Assembly (NCBI GenBank): GCA_037178625.1
Contig: CM074128.1
Coordinates: 1,302,001-1,366,000, forward strand
DNA from: Skeletonema tropicum
Taxonomy: Eukaryota > Bacillariophyta > Thalassiosirophyceae > Thalassiosirales > Thalassiosiraceae
Reading direction: 5' to 3'
DNA length: 64,000 nucleotides
This document shows, one piece after another, positions 27,635 through 38,078 of the stretch. Position numbers and translations under genes: made by a program. Numbering within the stretch: position 1 is the stretch's first letter; every line of letters starts with the position of its first letter. The notes beneath the pieces are model-generated. The model saw nothing but the letters and a program-made list of their open reading frames with translations. It did not search any database and had not been told where the DNA came from.

Positions 27635-29053
27635 ATGGGAAGGTCTGTTGTGCTCTTTGGCATGATGCTTGCGTTCACCAGAGCCTTCTCAACTCTCAAG
27701 CCATGCCCGAGCAACTTCTTCCAGCGCCGCTTGGTTCACTGCGCAACAAAGGATGAACTGAAAATGGAGAATATTTATATGGAATGGTCGCTTGACGATG
27801 ATAGATTGTTATATAACAATCGACACCTTAGTTCTGTCCGCTTAGCATCAATGCTTGGCAGGGGTATGCATGGCGTTGAGTCTAGGATGAAGAAGATCAC
27901 AAACGTGGACAGTACAGCGTATCGTCGCTTGTTTGGTGGAGAAGATGCTCAAAATATCGATGCTGATGAGAATACAAGTAACAAGCTCACACCAGTAAAG
28001 GAAGTACTTCGACGCATTCAATGGGATCCAACGCTTCCAGCCTCGTCATTCACAGTAATCCACTACGATAGAGTGGAAGATACGCTATGTGAAACTCCAT
28101 TTGAAGCTGAAAATGATTCAATATCAGGCAAAGAACGGATGTTTGTGTTTGCGCTCCCCGAACATCGTATAGAAGCAGTGAAATACCTCGATCGCATTGT
28201 CTGGAACAAAGAGCTCAGGTTAGATGCAGTATTTGGCTCCATGAATGGCAAAGGAGAAACGATAGATCAAGTTGTTGAACATTACGACGAGTGGAAGAGA
28301 GACAAGGAAGAGAAAGAAGAAAGAAACAGACTCCGTCAAACTGAAATACTAAAAGAAATGCGCACTATATTAGATGAAACGAGAGTAACAACATTGAAGG
28401 AGATATCATCCAATTTGATACGCAGCGAGTGGGACAGTGAAGAAGTAAAGGACTACGTGAAGAGGGTACTCGCGTTATATTTCGACGCAGAAAAGGAAAA
28501 AGAAGATACCGAAAATGATGTTGCCAGTACACTAGAGGAAGAGAAAGAAGATGAGATTGATGTAATATACTTTCTAAATTTATTTTCAGACCTCGTTGCT
28601 CTGCTACCAGACGAGAGACTGAGAGGAGAAGTGTTGTTGGAGGTTGAATCAGTGATAAATAGAAACCAGAAGACTGGAGCCAACTCATCTGCCAAAACAT
28701 TACAACCAAGTGCATTGCCAGAACTGAACGAAGACGAGATTGAAGAGAAGTTTGTCAAAGGATCAGGTAATGGTGGTCAAAAGGTCAACAAAACTAGTAA
28801 CAGAGTCATACTCGTCCACACTCCGACTGGTCTGAGGGTTGAATGCCAAGATACAAGATCACTTCAGCAGAATCGGAAAATTGCCCGTAAAAGGCTCAGA
28901 CTTAAACTCGACGCATTCATCAATGGAGATGCCAGTCGAGCAGGACAAAAGGCGACTAAAGCAGTTACAAAGAAAGCAAAGAATAAAGCGCGCAGCAAGC
29001 GTCGTCGGCGGCAAAAGAATCAGAATCAGTCAGACGAAGAAAGTAGTAACTAG
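27635..29053 (+). CDS. MJ1316 (RNA cyclic group end recognition) domain fused to GGQ release-factor-like domain
   Basis: 472 residues, apparently plastid-targeted (MGRSVVLFGMMLAFTRAFST, Phe at the cleavage point). Residues 45-101 form a small helical module (LASMLGRGMHGVESRMKKI, AYRRLFGG). Residues 118-201 match the MJ1316/DUF504 domain: VKEVLRRIQWDPTLPASSF, the ALPEHRIEAVKYLDRIVWNK block and LRLDAVFGS. This domain is predicted to bind RNA ends with cyclic phosphate. After a charged helical linker (213-300), residues 365-430 form a class I release-factor catalytic domain with GSGNGGQKVNKTSNRV (GGQ 380-382) and CQDTRSLQQNRKIARKRL. It most resembles the MTRFR/C12orf65 rescue factors, which hydrolyse peptidyl-tRNA on stalled ribosomes and lack codon recognition. 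A Lys/Arg-rich tail could bind rRNA. The combined activity is inferred. Confidence 0.85.
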   Translation: MGRSVVLFGMMLAFTRAFSTLKPCPSNFFQRRLVHCATKDELKMENIYMEWSLDDDRLLYNNRHLSSVRLASMLGRGMHGVESRMKKITNVDSTAYRRLFGGEDAQNIDADENTSNKLTPVKEVLRRIQWDPTLPASSFTVIHYDRVEDTLCETPFEAENDSISGKERMFVFALPEHRIEAVKYLDRIVWNKELRLDAVFGSMNGKGETIDQVVEHYDEWKRDKEEKEERNRLRQTEILKEMRTILDETRVTTLKEISSNLIRSEWDSEEVKDYVKRVLALYFDAEKEKEDTENDVASTLEEEKEDEIDVIYFLNLFSDLVALLPDERLRGEVLLEVESVINRNQKTGANSSAKTLQPSALPELNEDEIEEKFVKGSGNGGQKVNKTSNRVILVHTPTGLRVECQDTRSLQQNRKIARKRLRLKLDAFINGDASRAGQKATKAVTKKAKNKARSKRRRRQKNQNQSDEESSN

Positions 29054-29076
29054 TCAAGTCGATCACATCACACACA

Positions 29077-29775
29077 TTAACTTATGATGTCTTTCATGAG
29101 TTTTTGTACACTATGACCTATACATCTTTCGACTGCCTCCCTCTCTTCTATACACATCAACTGATCTAGACCTTGTTCTGCCAATGCCTTCACTACACGA
29201 GGTTCAGTGCTCTTCCAGCATGAGAGCAGTTTATTTGTTCTCTGGGGACAAACGGCACGCGCAAGACACAGATTATAATTTGTTGCGTGAATCTTTGTCA
29301 AGAGTAAATTCTCAGCAGGCTTTAGAGGTGTAAACTCAGGATGGTCTGGCGGTTTCTCGGGTAACTTTATCTCACTTCGCTTTTCTTTGGCAATAGCAGC
29401 TCGTTTATATGCAAACTCTTTTTTATTCTGGATAGCAGCACTTTTATAGTTCGCACATAGACTGGCAATCTTCCTTATTTCATCTATGGTTGTTTGCTTG
29501 TCTGACGGATGTGTTAATGAGCTATCATCTGATTCAATTCCATGATCATGGAGCAGAGATAGAAGTGGAGAAGTGTCGGCCATGGCTGATTCAGTAATAT
29601 AGGAGGGAAAGAGACATTGATCATAATACCATTGCTGTCGTTCACGTTTCCTGTCTTCGGCACTCGGCAGCTTTTCGCTGTTTTGTTGCAAAAAGTTGTC
29701 GATAAAGGTTTCATTTTTGCTTTCTGGTGGTGGAGGTGGAGGTGGTGGTGGCGGCGGCGGACGAAGATTGCTCAT
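29077..29775 (-). CDS. Uncharacterised protein with Pro-run N-terminus and C-terminal Cys pairs
   Basis: I choose the Met at 29775 (MSNLRPPPP), giving 232 residues; the upstream in-frame ATG (29883) adds only Leu/Cys/Ser-rich sequence. A run of about 12 Pro is followed by ESKNETFIDNFLQQN and a charged helical middle (KKEFAYKRAAIAKEKR). The C-terminal 75 residues carry spaced Cys (CLARAVCPQ, LSCWKS, LMCIEE, ERCIGH) in helical context, loosely like CHCH-type proteins of the mitochondrial intermembrane space. The spacing does not match the strict CX9C pattern, so no family is assigned. It overlaps nothing and ends 23 bp from the stop of the GGQ gene. Confidence 0.6.
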   Translation of the reverse strand: MSNLRPPPPPPPPPPPPESKNETFIDNFLQQNSEKLPSAEDRKRERQQWYYDQCLFPSYITESAMADTSPLLSLLHDHGIESDDSSLTHPSDKQTTIDEIRKIASLCANYKSAAIQNKKEFAYKRAAIAKEKRSEIKLPEKPPDHPEFTPLKPAENLLLTKIHATNYNLCLARAVCPQRTNKLLSCWKSTEPRVVKALAEQGLDQLMCIEEREAVERCIGHSVQKLMKDIIS

Positions 29776-30190
29776 GGTACGAGAAGAGGAGAGGAGGAGG
29801 AGGCAGCAGCAGCCAGGACAATACCAACACCAAACTTCCTCAAGGGGCCGTGAGGAGAGGAGGAGGATTTGCCTGCCTGCCATTGAGCTTGATGCTTCAC
29901 GTAGGAAATAGTAGAGGCTATGGCGGGAGACGCGATTGTGGCGCGGCCGGAAGGCGGGAACTTCTTCCTACCCGCCCACTCTCCTTCCCCATGCCTCATG
30001 CATTATACAATACAATAGGCAATACAAGTGCCTACCTCTAGTAGATGCTGAAAGTCATTATATATGCAAACAATTACTTGACCTACTATTCTGGCATTAA
30101 CAATCAAGAGATGAACCAAATCCTCCTCATGGAATTGACTTGTATACACATACATGTGAGATGCTGCATCTTTTCATGTTTGAATGATTA

Positions 30191-30788
30191 TTATTCTGTC
30201 CCCCAAACTTCCAATGAATATATCACTATCCGCCCATAAAAGTCAGTGCTTCTTCCAAATTCAATTCTAAGCGAACTGCATTTACCACTCATTGCGTCAT
30301 CTGCGTCTGACTCAAATGTTTGTACTTCGTTCGAATCTATTGGATCTATAAATAAGTCTTCACATTCTTCCCAATCAGTTGCCTCACCACTCTTTTGATA
30401 GACGATACAGTCCATACCAACAAATCCACCCTGAAATTGTATCCGAAGTTCATTCACTTGCACAGGCCGATGGAAATCAATTTCAAAGTATGCCAAAGGA
30501 TCACTTTCTTCCGACTGTGCCGATTTCCAAGCGTCTTCTGAATTATTGTTTAATGCATTTAATGGTCCAAATCTTCGAGTGTCATGTTTCCATGTTGATG
30601 ATGCTCTGCGGAATTTAGTAGGATATATGAGTAGAATTATGATGATGGTTGAGTTCAAACTAGTACATACTACAATGTAATTGTTAGTGATTCGTTTCAT
30701 GTGCGCGTACATATCAGTAACCTCCTAAGACTAACCTCGCTGTTGTTCCCTTGGACGTGCAACTCAGTCGAACCAAATCTGCTGCCAT
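30191..30788 (-). CDS. NR2C2AP-like discoidin (F5/8-type C) domain protein, two exons
   Basis: Exon 1 is 30788-30736 (MAADLVRLSCTSKGTTA) and exon 2 is 30605-30191; the 130-nt intron has donor GTTAGT and acceptor CCGCAG and splits an Arg codon. The product has 155 residues. The protein is almost entirely one galactose-binding-like domain: WKHDTRRFGPLNALNNNSED, EIDFHRPVQVNELRIQFQGGF, ending RSTDFYGRIVIYSLEVWG. The order LRIQFQGGF then TDFYGRIVIY closely follows animal nuclear receptor 2C2-associated protein. Its biochemical role is not established in protists; it is likely intracellular because no signal peptide is present. Confidence 0.78.
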
Positions 30789-32825
30789 ATTGATATGTTG
30801 CGAGCTAATCGACGGCCAATGGATGGTCGATGCAAGCTCTTGACTCATGCAACCAACACAAAAAGCAAGCAAGTGAAGACAAGCGGAAAAAAATCAAAGG
30901 GAGAATATACACCATGTTATGTTTGGCCTTCCCGCGTAATTTTGAGATGGAACGAGAAACGCAAAAAATCCATCATCCACCACCACCTTTTACACCGTCA
31001 CCATGATGTCCTCCACTCCTGTGGCCACAGTTAAGCGTGCATATTGAATACGCCTAGAATACTTGGCTTGATCAGTCTCATAAATCATCTTATACGCGCC
31101 CATAAGCCAGGAAAACTCAGTCGATCCACCGTAAATGAATAAAATAACGTCGCCATCGACGGCATAAAATTTACCATTTCACCTCCATTCACCCCTCCTA
31201 TGGACGTTTCGGCAATGATATGTTACAAAAGAGAGTATATCCTTTCACCACATCGATGTTATATATACATTGGGCGTCTCTTTATCCTTGGGTAGTCCAA
31301 ACCCATTATCTAATCGATAATCAACCACATTTCACAAGTTAGACAGAATCTATTATTTGCTCCTTAAACGCAATGCTGAAATCAACATCGTGAAGGACCG
31401 ATAACATCAAATGAGTGGTAATTTATATACCAATTGATCGTATGCGTATATTCGAATACTTCGACAAGTGGATGATGCTTTATAGTGATTACAACACATG
31501 GGAGACAGTGTTATGTATGTTGGTTTTGATGTAGGCTAAATATGCAATGAGTTTTACTGAACAAACAAGTATTTCCTCAGAACTCATTGTTATTATCGCT
31601 CCCAAGGATGTATACTATCATAATAATTATAAGCTGTTGTTTGTTTGATCGATATGCCTCCCGTCTCCATGAACTTTCGGTTAATTGTTGCGTTTGACAG
31701 AGACGAAAAACATGTACATTTTTGTATCATCAAAGTAATGTCATATGAGCTTCCATTCCACTCCAAGAGTCAATTAACTGTCTATCACCATATTAGAGTC
31801 GGTGGAGAGTGTTGGTTGCCTTCATTGGTGTTTTTGTCACTCCTTATTGCGGTAGGTTCAAAGATAAAAATGAACCATTGATGGACACCGAGTTACGACG
31901 TTGAGGATGTCATTACCGGCCGAACATCGGTACACCAAGACACCCACGCCTCCCTATGGATATATACACTCGATTAGTGGGCTGTAAGGCTCATGCTTTA
32001 TGTCTCCATGGGTTATGCACCGGCATGACTCTCCCTCCGACATGAACGGCAATGTTTCATTAGGAAACTTCGCGCACGAAACTTTTTATTGGAGGAATGC
32101 ATCGTAGCCAATGCTCCGCGTTTTCAGCGCAGGGGTCGGGTGGTATATGATGAAGCTACTGTAAAAAAACGCGGAGGGTTTGCCGTGTACTGGTGTAATG
32201 GTAGGAGATGTTCTCCGCTGTATAGTGTCTATGGTTGAGGATTTTTTTGAAGTTTGTGCCATTGCGTGTGATTTTTGCGTGGGGTGACGGAACTTTTCGA
32301 AGTCAGGTAGGTGTCTCAATATTTTTCTAATTTAGTCGAGATTAAGTAGCGTAACATGGTGAGAAGGCTTGGACGGGAGACGGGAAGAAGACATACTCCG
32401 GCGGGCGGGCGGTTTGCGATTCATAGGACCCGTCCACCACCGCTAAAAATCGACGAACAAGATCTAATCTACAGCTAGCGGGTCCACAGAAGTTGCCCGC
32501 GGGAGTGTCTGCTCAAGGCTCAGGGGGCGGGCAATTATCGTGGACGGGCAACTGCGGAACATAAAATGTGCTAGTGTCCGGGATGATTGTGTCCGGTTTT
32601 ATGGGCGGGCAATCTCGTGGACTGGCAAGTAGTAGAGCGGGCAACTTCTAACTTCTGGGCTTCTGTGTCTCCCATACCCAATGCAATCAGCATCAGGCAG
32701 AGCGAAGGCAGTACGATTGGAACAGGGCGAACAATAATATAATGGGGCAGGTTTGACTGGCAGTACTCCTATTTAACTTCATCTCGTCGGTAGGAGTGAG
32801 TGGCTACACCAAGGGAGCGCACAAA
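30789..32825. other. Two-kilobase intergenic region with one dispersed repeat
   Basis: No gene is supported. ORFs such as 30795-31034 and 31645-31881 have no domain and no codon structure I trust. 32482-32646 is a copy of the GC-rich repeat (TTGCCCGCGGG, GGGCGGGCAA, GTGGACGGGC, GTGTCCGG) into which the hAT element inserted at 21.07 kb. The rest is AT-rich. No RNA gene recognised. Confidence 0.55.
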
Positions 32826-35800
32826 ATGCGGACATTACTACAGCCATGGGCATCGATTTCTCTACTATGTCTTGTGCTTCAGCATGTCCGAGGCGTGTCA
32901 GCTGGCGTAGACAGGATTGCTCACTACAAGCAAAGTTTGCAGCAACTCTTGCGTTGGCAGCGTGGTAAACAACTGGCGTATTCTGATGAGAGACAATTAC
33001 ATTCCAATCCGCACCCAAGGAAGGAGCAAATTGATGATGCACCCTCCACTGAAAGTGTTGATCTACCCCCTGTGCTAGCCTCACCATTTTGGGTGAAGGT
33101 TATGGAAGATTATGGGACAAAGAGCTACAACTACATACCTGCAACCAGACGTGCTGCTTCAGCTGATATTTACAATTACAAAGTGAGCAATGAAATGAGT
33201 GACATGGGAAAATATCGTCAAATGGCTGCAGCCAACAAACCAACTAATGTCACCGATGATGTAATGAAGGGAGAAGATCAGTTCAGTAACGAGACGGTGC
33301 ATCAAGCAGAAGGTCATTTGAACAATGGGACTTTACAGCAAGCAGAAGAACATTTGAAAAATGAAACTGTACAGCATACAGAAAATGAGTTCAACAATGA
33401 GACTATGCAGCAAGCAGAACAATCTGTATCATCAACAATCACTGAAGAATACATGATAATATCTGGAGGTTATACAGACATGGACTGGAAAAGTTTTCCC
33501 GTATATGCCTTTCCCATTACGTCCGCCATTCACACGACGACCGGACAGTGGGTTGATTTAACACCATCATCGGAACTTGATGAACCTACTTGTAAAGACG
33601 ACGATGGTATTGCATCTAGAGATAAACTTTATCAAGAGATGAGTTTTTTCTACGCAGATGATGACAAAGAAGATCCATGGGAAAATGCCCAATCATGTTC
33701 CCCGTTTGGGAGAATGGGGCACTCATCTGTTGTGTATAATGATTATCTTTACGTTTTCGGTGGGCTCATATACGACGAAGAACTAGAATCAGTGGGGAAT
33801 AGAATAAAGGACAGCTTTCGCTTAGAAGATGTTCCTTACGTTTACAGGCTGAATTTGAAAAAAATACTAGAGGCGAGAAAGGTGGATGACGGAGAAGATG
33901 AATCCAAAGAGTCAGTTCAGGGATGGCAGAGAATCATTCCACGTGTCAAACCAGTCGATACTTCATCCCCAGCAGCAGATGTGCTGCTGAATTTTGTTAA
34001 TAGGGGTGAAGGTCAAGGTGGACTATGGGCGTCTTCCTCGCTAGATGATAACGATAAATTTATCATGTACGGAGGGTTGAGAATATCGAGGGTTGAGTAC
34101 GATAACTCTCCGACTAAGTTTGTGAAAGGAGACAGCGTGTTTGGGACCGGATCATTGTCACAGAATCAGTTTCACTCTCACAAGATAGAAGAGATACCTC
34201 TTGGAGACGTTTGGGCATATGATTTAGTACAAAATGCTTGGGAAAAGCTGACTAATGGGTACGGGAAAGGCGTTTGGATAGAGGATACTGACGAGAATTA
34301 CAACCAAATGAACCGCACGAATGAAGCAGCAAGTGAAGGTGATGACTGGATGGACGACTTACATTACTATCCACGCTCAAGGACCGCACACGCTGCTACT
34401 TTGGTAGGGAACGACCTTGTTATACATGGGGGTATGGGTCGGGATGTCAATAGTGATGACTGGTCGAGTGAATGGGACACGTTGGATGATATGGTAAGTC
34501 AAAATTGAGCCCCCCCCCCTTCGTCTCGTATCGAAATCAGAATTCTGCTAACAGATACTTTCACGTGCATGCTTGACACTTCTCATAGTGGATTTTTGAC
34601 ATCAAAAAGCGCCAGTGGAAGAGACGCTGGGTTTCTCCTCTCTTAGTGAGAGCGTACCATAGTCTGGTTGGATGGAGCAATGTCGACAAGACGAATAGCA
34701 CCCCAGGTCCAATCGTCGCAGCTTACGGAGGGTATACGACAGGCATGGACGTGTTCTCGGGGGAAGAAGTAGCCTTTGTGTTTGATGATCTACTCGTATC
34801 CTACCCGCCAGCAATTCCTGATGACTTCTCTGTTTCTGTTTGGCATAAAGCGTCCATGGCGAAAGAAAGAGAGGTCGAAAATTTGATCTTTAATAGGTAT
34901 GAACATTGCGCCGTCTTATCCAAAGAAGGGGTAATGGTTGTGTGGGGAGGATCTTTTCAAAACACTGCTGGTACTCATGGGCTTTGGATGATAAACATGG
35001 CCGGAGAGGACTCTGCTGTTGAACTGAACGTTGCAGAATCAGACTCAATGGGTGATTATGAGGCAACAATTACTGCACTCCATACATTTGTTATCTTATT
35101 GATGTTTATGTCGATGAGCCTCACTTTACTCCTCGGTCTGACACAAAGATACCAGGAGCTACTGCAGCAAGCAACTGATGATGCCGATATGACTGGGGTA
35201 GGTTTCGCCGTCCAGATGCATCAGCAAGCAACACGTAGCAGTAGAAGAGGGCTGCACCCTGAGATCATCGATACACTACCAGAAAAGATTTATTCAAGCA
35301 GTGAAAATAGGAGCGACGCTGATGGTGCACATGACGGGAATGAACAGGAATGCTGTCCAATTTGTCTAGTAGAGTACGAAGAAGGGGACCAATTAAGAGT
35401 GCTTCCGTGCGGGCATTTCATGCATCAGCCTTGCGTCGATGCGTGGCTTCAAAACAACCCTTCTTGTCCTTCTTGCAGGTATTCACTCAGCGAGCTTGTA
35501 GACGATCAGCCCATACTGCAACTTCAAACGCTTAGGTCTAATATCTCAGCCCGTTCAACTGCGATTGCGCAATTTCTACTTTCGCACGAAGAGCTTGAAA
35601 TGACTCCTTATACTGGAAGCTCAAGAATAATTGACTTGAGCACGTTTGCGATAGAGGAGGAAGACAGCAGGACAGCTATACCAAATGGAACCGATGACAA
35701 TCCAACAGCAATGCAAGAGATAAGCGATTGGAGAAGGAGAAGAAGGATGCTGAGGGCAAACAGAGGGGGCTTCTCTTCTATTCGAAGAGGACGAGGTCGG

Positions 35801-35860
35801 ATGAGGCAGCACAGAGGCAGCTCAATTCTTCCCCAGACTGAGCAGCCTCCAATAGTTTGA
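32826..35860 (+). CDS. Type I membrane RING-H2 protein with lumenal Kelch propeller
   Basis: Exons 32826-34493 and 34589-35860, with a 95-nt intron (donor GTAAGT, acceptor TCATAG, phase 0); 979 residues. Signal peptide at 1-26 (MRTLLQPWASISLLCLVLQH). A stretch near 145-210 repeats a ~15-residue unit four times, each with an N-glycosylation sequon (NETVHQAE, NGTLQQAE, NETVQ, NETMQQAE). Kelch-type blades follow: EEYMIISGGY, RMGHSSVVYNDYLYVFGG, DKFIMYGGL, RTAHAATLVGNDLVIHGG, spliced into MWIFDIKKRQW, then GPIVAAYGGY and VMVVWGG. A transmembrane helix lies at about 717-740. A cytosolic RING-H2 follows at 812-852 (CCPICLVEYEEGDQLRVLPC, HFMHQPC, CPSC). It is likely an E3 ubiquitin ligase controlled by a lumenal or extracellular sensor. 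Confidence 0.85.
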
Positions 35861-35940
35861 CGAGGTCAATATACTCATCTTAAAAAGTAATGTAGACTAA
35901 ATGTTTAACTCTGTCGATAAAGCGAGCCAAATCACCATTA

Positions 35941-37014
35941 CTACTTCGCCTTGGCTGCATTATATGAAGCACCTGGATCCAAATTATCCTTATCAGGCAT
36001 ATCTGCCGAGTACGACCTCCAGTAAGGGAACGGGCGCTCCTCATCGCTGCTAATCAATTTCCACGCGTTATCAAATGCATCGACAAGTGGCGATGGAAGA
36101 TCAGTCTCTCTTGCAAGAGCGCAGCTGTTTAAGTTCTGTTCCAGCTGCTCAATAGAGCTTGCTCCAAGTAGTATTCCATCACCATTTGATGAATCCAAAG
36201 CCGAGTGACGCATTAACCAAAGATAGGTAGCTTCAACCATGGATAAGTTTGAATCATTACATGCTGATTGAATCAACGACAATGCTTCAAAGTGGACAGG
36301 AGTGTAGAATCTTGGCAAGTAGTTTGGATTGTTTTTGAATCTTCCTTCCTTCACATCCCCTGTAGACGAATGCTTGCCTGTCAGAAGTCCTGCCGCCAGA
36401 GGATTGTAAGCGATGAATTTGCATCCATTCTCCCTTAAAACTGGTAAGAGATCAGTTTCTATACATCGATTAAGCGGATTGTAAAGTCCCTGATAGACTG
36501 TAGGCTTTGCCAAGGAATGCTCAGTGCACAGATCAAACGCCCTTTGCACTTCAGATGCGTGATAGTTGGACATACCAATAGATGAGATCTTTCCTTGTTT
36601 GATCAATTTGTCACATGTTTGAAGAGATTCTAGAAGAGAATTGTTTTCGTCTGGTTGATGCAGGTAGTATTCATCGACAGAAGCTACGCCAAGTGCATCA
36701 AAAGACTTTTCAAGCTGCTGCATCAAACCTTTCTCAGACAACCCATCTGGTTGAGAAGGGTGGGCTTTCGTCCCCACTAACAGCGCGGGAGATTTGTTTA
36801 CAGAACCAGCCATGGCATCTCGCAATATCTTCTCAGAGTCACCGCCTGCGTAAATCCTGGCACAATCAATATGGACGGCTGGCTCCTCCTTTTGCGAATC
36901 GACGAAGGCCTCAATCATTTTTGACGCAATTGGAGTATCGACAAAAGAAGAAGTCTGACCTCTCCAGCCGAAGGTCATCGTCCCGAGGTAGACAGAAGGT
37001 AAGCGGATAAGCAT
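35941..37014 (-). CDS. Aldo/keto reductase, AKR7 (aflatoxin aldehyde reductase)-like
   Basis: 357 residues covering the whole AKR barrel. The catalytic tetrad is present: Asp50 and Tyr55 in HIDCARIYAGGDSEK, Lys83 in LVGTKAHP and His119 in YYLHQPD. The NADPH-side features ISSIGMSNYHASEVQ, VYQGLYNPLNRCIETDLLP and AYNPLAAGLLTGK follow the AKR7 and related group. GILLGASSIEQLEQNL near the C-terminus is the typical phosphate-binding loop region. It reduces aldehydes or ketones with NADPH; substrate unknown. No targeting signal is seen, so it is probably cytosolic. The gene converges with the Kelch/RING gene, 80 bp apart. Confidence 0.88.
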   Translation of the reverse strand: MLIRLPSVYLGTMTFGWRGQTSSFVDTPIASKMIEAFVDSQKEEPAVHIDCARIYAGGDSEKILRDAMAGSVNKSPALLVGTKAHPSQPDGLSEKGLMQQLEKSFDALGVASVDEYYLHQPDENNSLLESLQTCDKLIKQGKISSIGMSNYHASEVQRAFDLCTEHSLAKPTVYQGLYNPLNRCIETDLLPVLRENGCKFIAYNPLAAGLLTGKHSSTGDVKEGRFKNNPNYLPRFYTPVHFEALSLIQSACNDSNLSMVEATYLWLMRHSALDSSNGDGILLGASSIEQLEQNLNSCALARETDLPSPLVDAFDNAWKLISSDEERPFPYWRSYSADMPDKDNLDPGASYNAAKAK

Positions 37015-37394
37015 GGTAGAGATGATCTGGGTGCAGCTAGCAAGTATTGTAGTAGCAATCGACTATCGTAGCAGAACAGGATATAGTTTGTGCTTGCTTG
37101 TGCGTCACCATTTCCGAATGCCACAAATGAGCACAAATGGTATGAGGGGTGAGTCGCGTTTTTGAAGAGCAAGTATAAATTCCTTCGTTGATTACATTGT
37201 GATCAGTGATTAAATAGATGTGTTTTTTTTCCGCAACTTCTTGCCACGACCATGGTTTGAGCGAGTATTGAGGCTCTAGGCAGCGGCTACTTATCGACAG
37301 TACAAGCCGTCTATGATCATACTGCTATAAACCGATAGCCCAACATAAATGCAAGGCTACTGTTGATTATTTTCTTCCCATAATATCCGATAAT
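37015..37394. other. Intergenic, likely divergent promoter
   Basis: No gene recognised between the divergent start codons of the AKR gene and the small gene at 37395. A T8 run lies at about 37223. Confidence 0.4.
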
Positions 37395-38078
37395 ATGAGT
37401 CGCTCTTCTCATCGGCTCGCAACCAAACGTAGCCTTGACGACGTATCCAGACAAAAATCGGATCCATCCATCAGTGAAGAATCATTATATCATCAGCCAA
37501 AAGCAGGTGACACTGCCCAAAATAACGACTGTGGGATTTTACCTGGCGAATGATACTTTATCAAAGCTTCTGCTGATCCTGAGGGTGGTGTACCTCACGG
37601 CTATGTTTGTGGGTGGCCGCTGAAATCTGGTGACATGTATGGTGGTTCACATTACATAGTAAGTGTGCTTACCCTTGATTCATGGACAAGTTTCATCATT
37701 CTAATTTTATGATACCAATAATCTCAAACACTGGGGTACCTTATTTTTTGTCAAATGAATATATCGCCACAGCAATCTGCTGCAGCTGACATGACGGACC
37801 AAGGCCGAGCCATCCTAAAGGCTGCTCAAAAATTCGGTGATGGGAAAACTTTGCCCTTCCCACCATGTAAGAAATATTACAATCCATACTCGGAGATCAA
37901 TGAAGATGGAGTAAAGACAAGACTATATGCTTGCAGATTGCATAACGAACAAAGGAAGAAGCGTTTGAAAAAAGAGGGTGGTCAGTGGAGGAAAGGAGAA
38001 AAACATCTCGATTTCTTTTGGACGGACGATGATTATGAAGAAGATTCAAGCAAAAAGAAGTTAAAAACAAAACATTGA
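37395..38078 (+). CDS. Small basic uncharacterised protein; in-frame TGA or 60-nt intron in first exon
   Basis: The last exon (37773-38078) encodes QSAAADMTDQGRAILKAAQK, PFPPCKKYYNPYSE, RLYACRLHNEQRKKRLKK and an acidic/basic tail. A good splice pair (donor GTAAGTG at 37659, acceptor CCACAG at 37772, 114 nt, phase 0) joins it to an upstream frame starting ATG 37395 (MSRSSHRLATKRSLDDVSRQ) and containing GGVPHGYVCGWPLKSGDM. That frame is interrupted only by TGA at 37551. Either a 60-nt intron (37507-37566, GTGACA...CAAAG) removes it without changing frame, or TGA is read as selenocysteine, or the gene is broken. A start at 37755 (107 residues) is the conservative alternative. Function unknown. 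Confidence 0.5.

Noticed and set aside
29617..30041. Gly-rich plus-strand ORFs
   Set aside because: They are antisense readings of the Pro-run codons of the minus-strand gene at 29077-29775.
30795..31034. 79-codon ORF starting next to NR2C2AP-like exon 1
   Set aside because: No domain, no conserved features, begins in the promoter of the minus-strand gene.
32188..32230. tRNA-like A box (TGGTGTAATGGTAGG)
   Set aside because: No matching B box or cloverleaf downstream.
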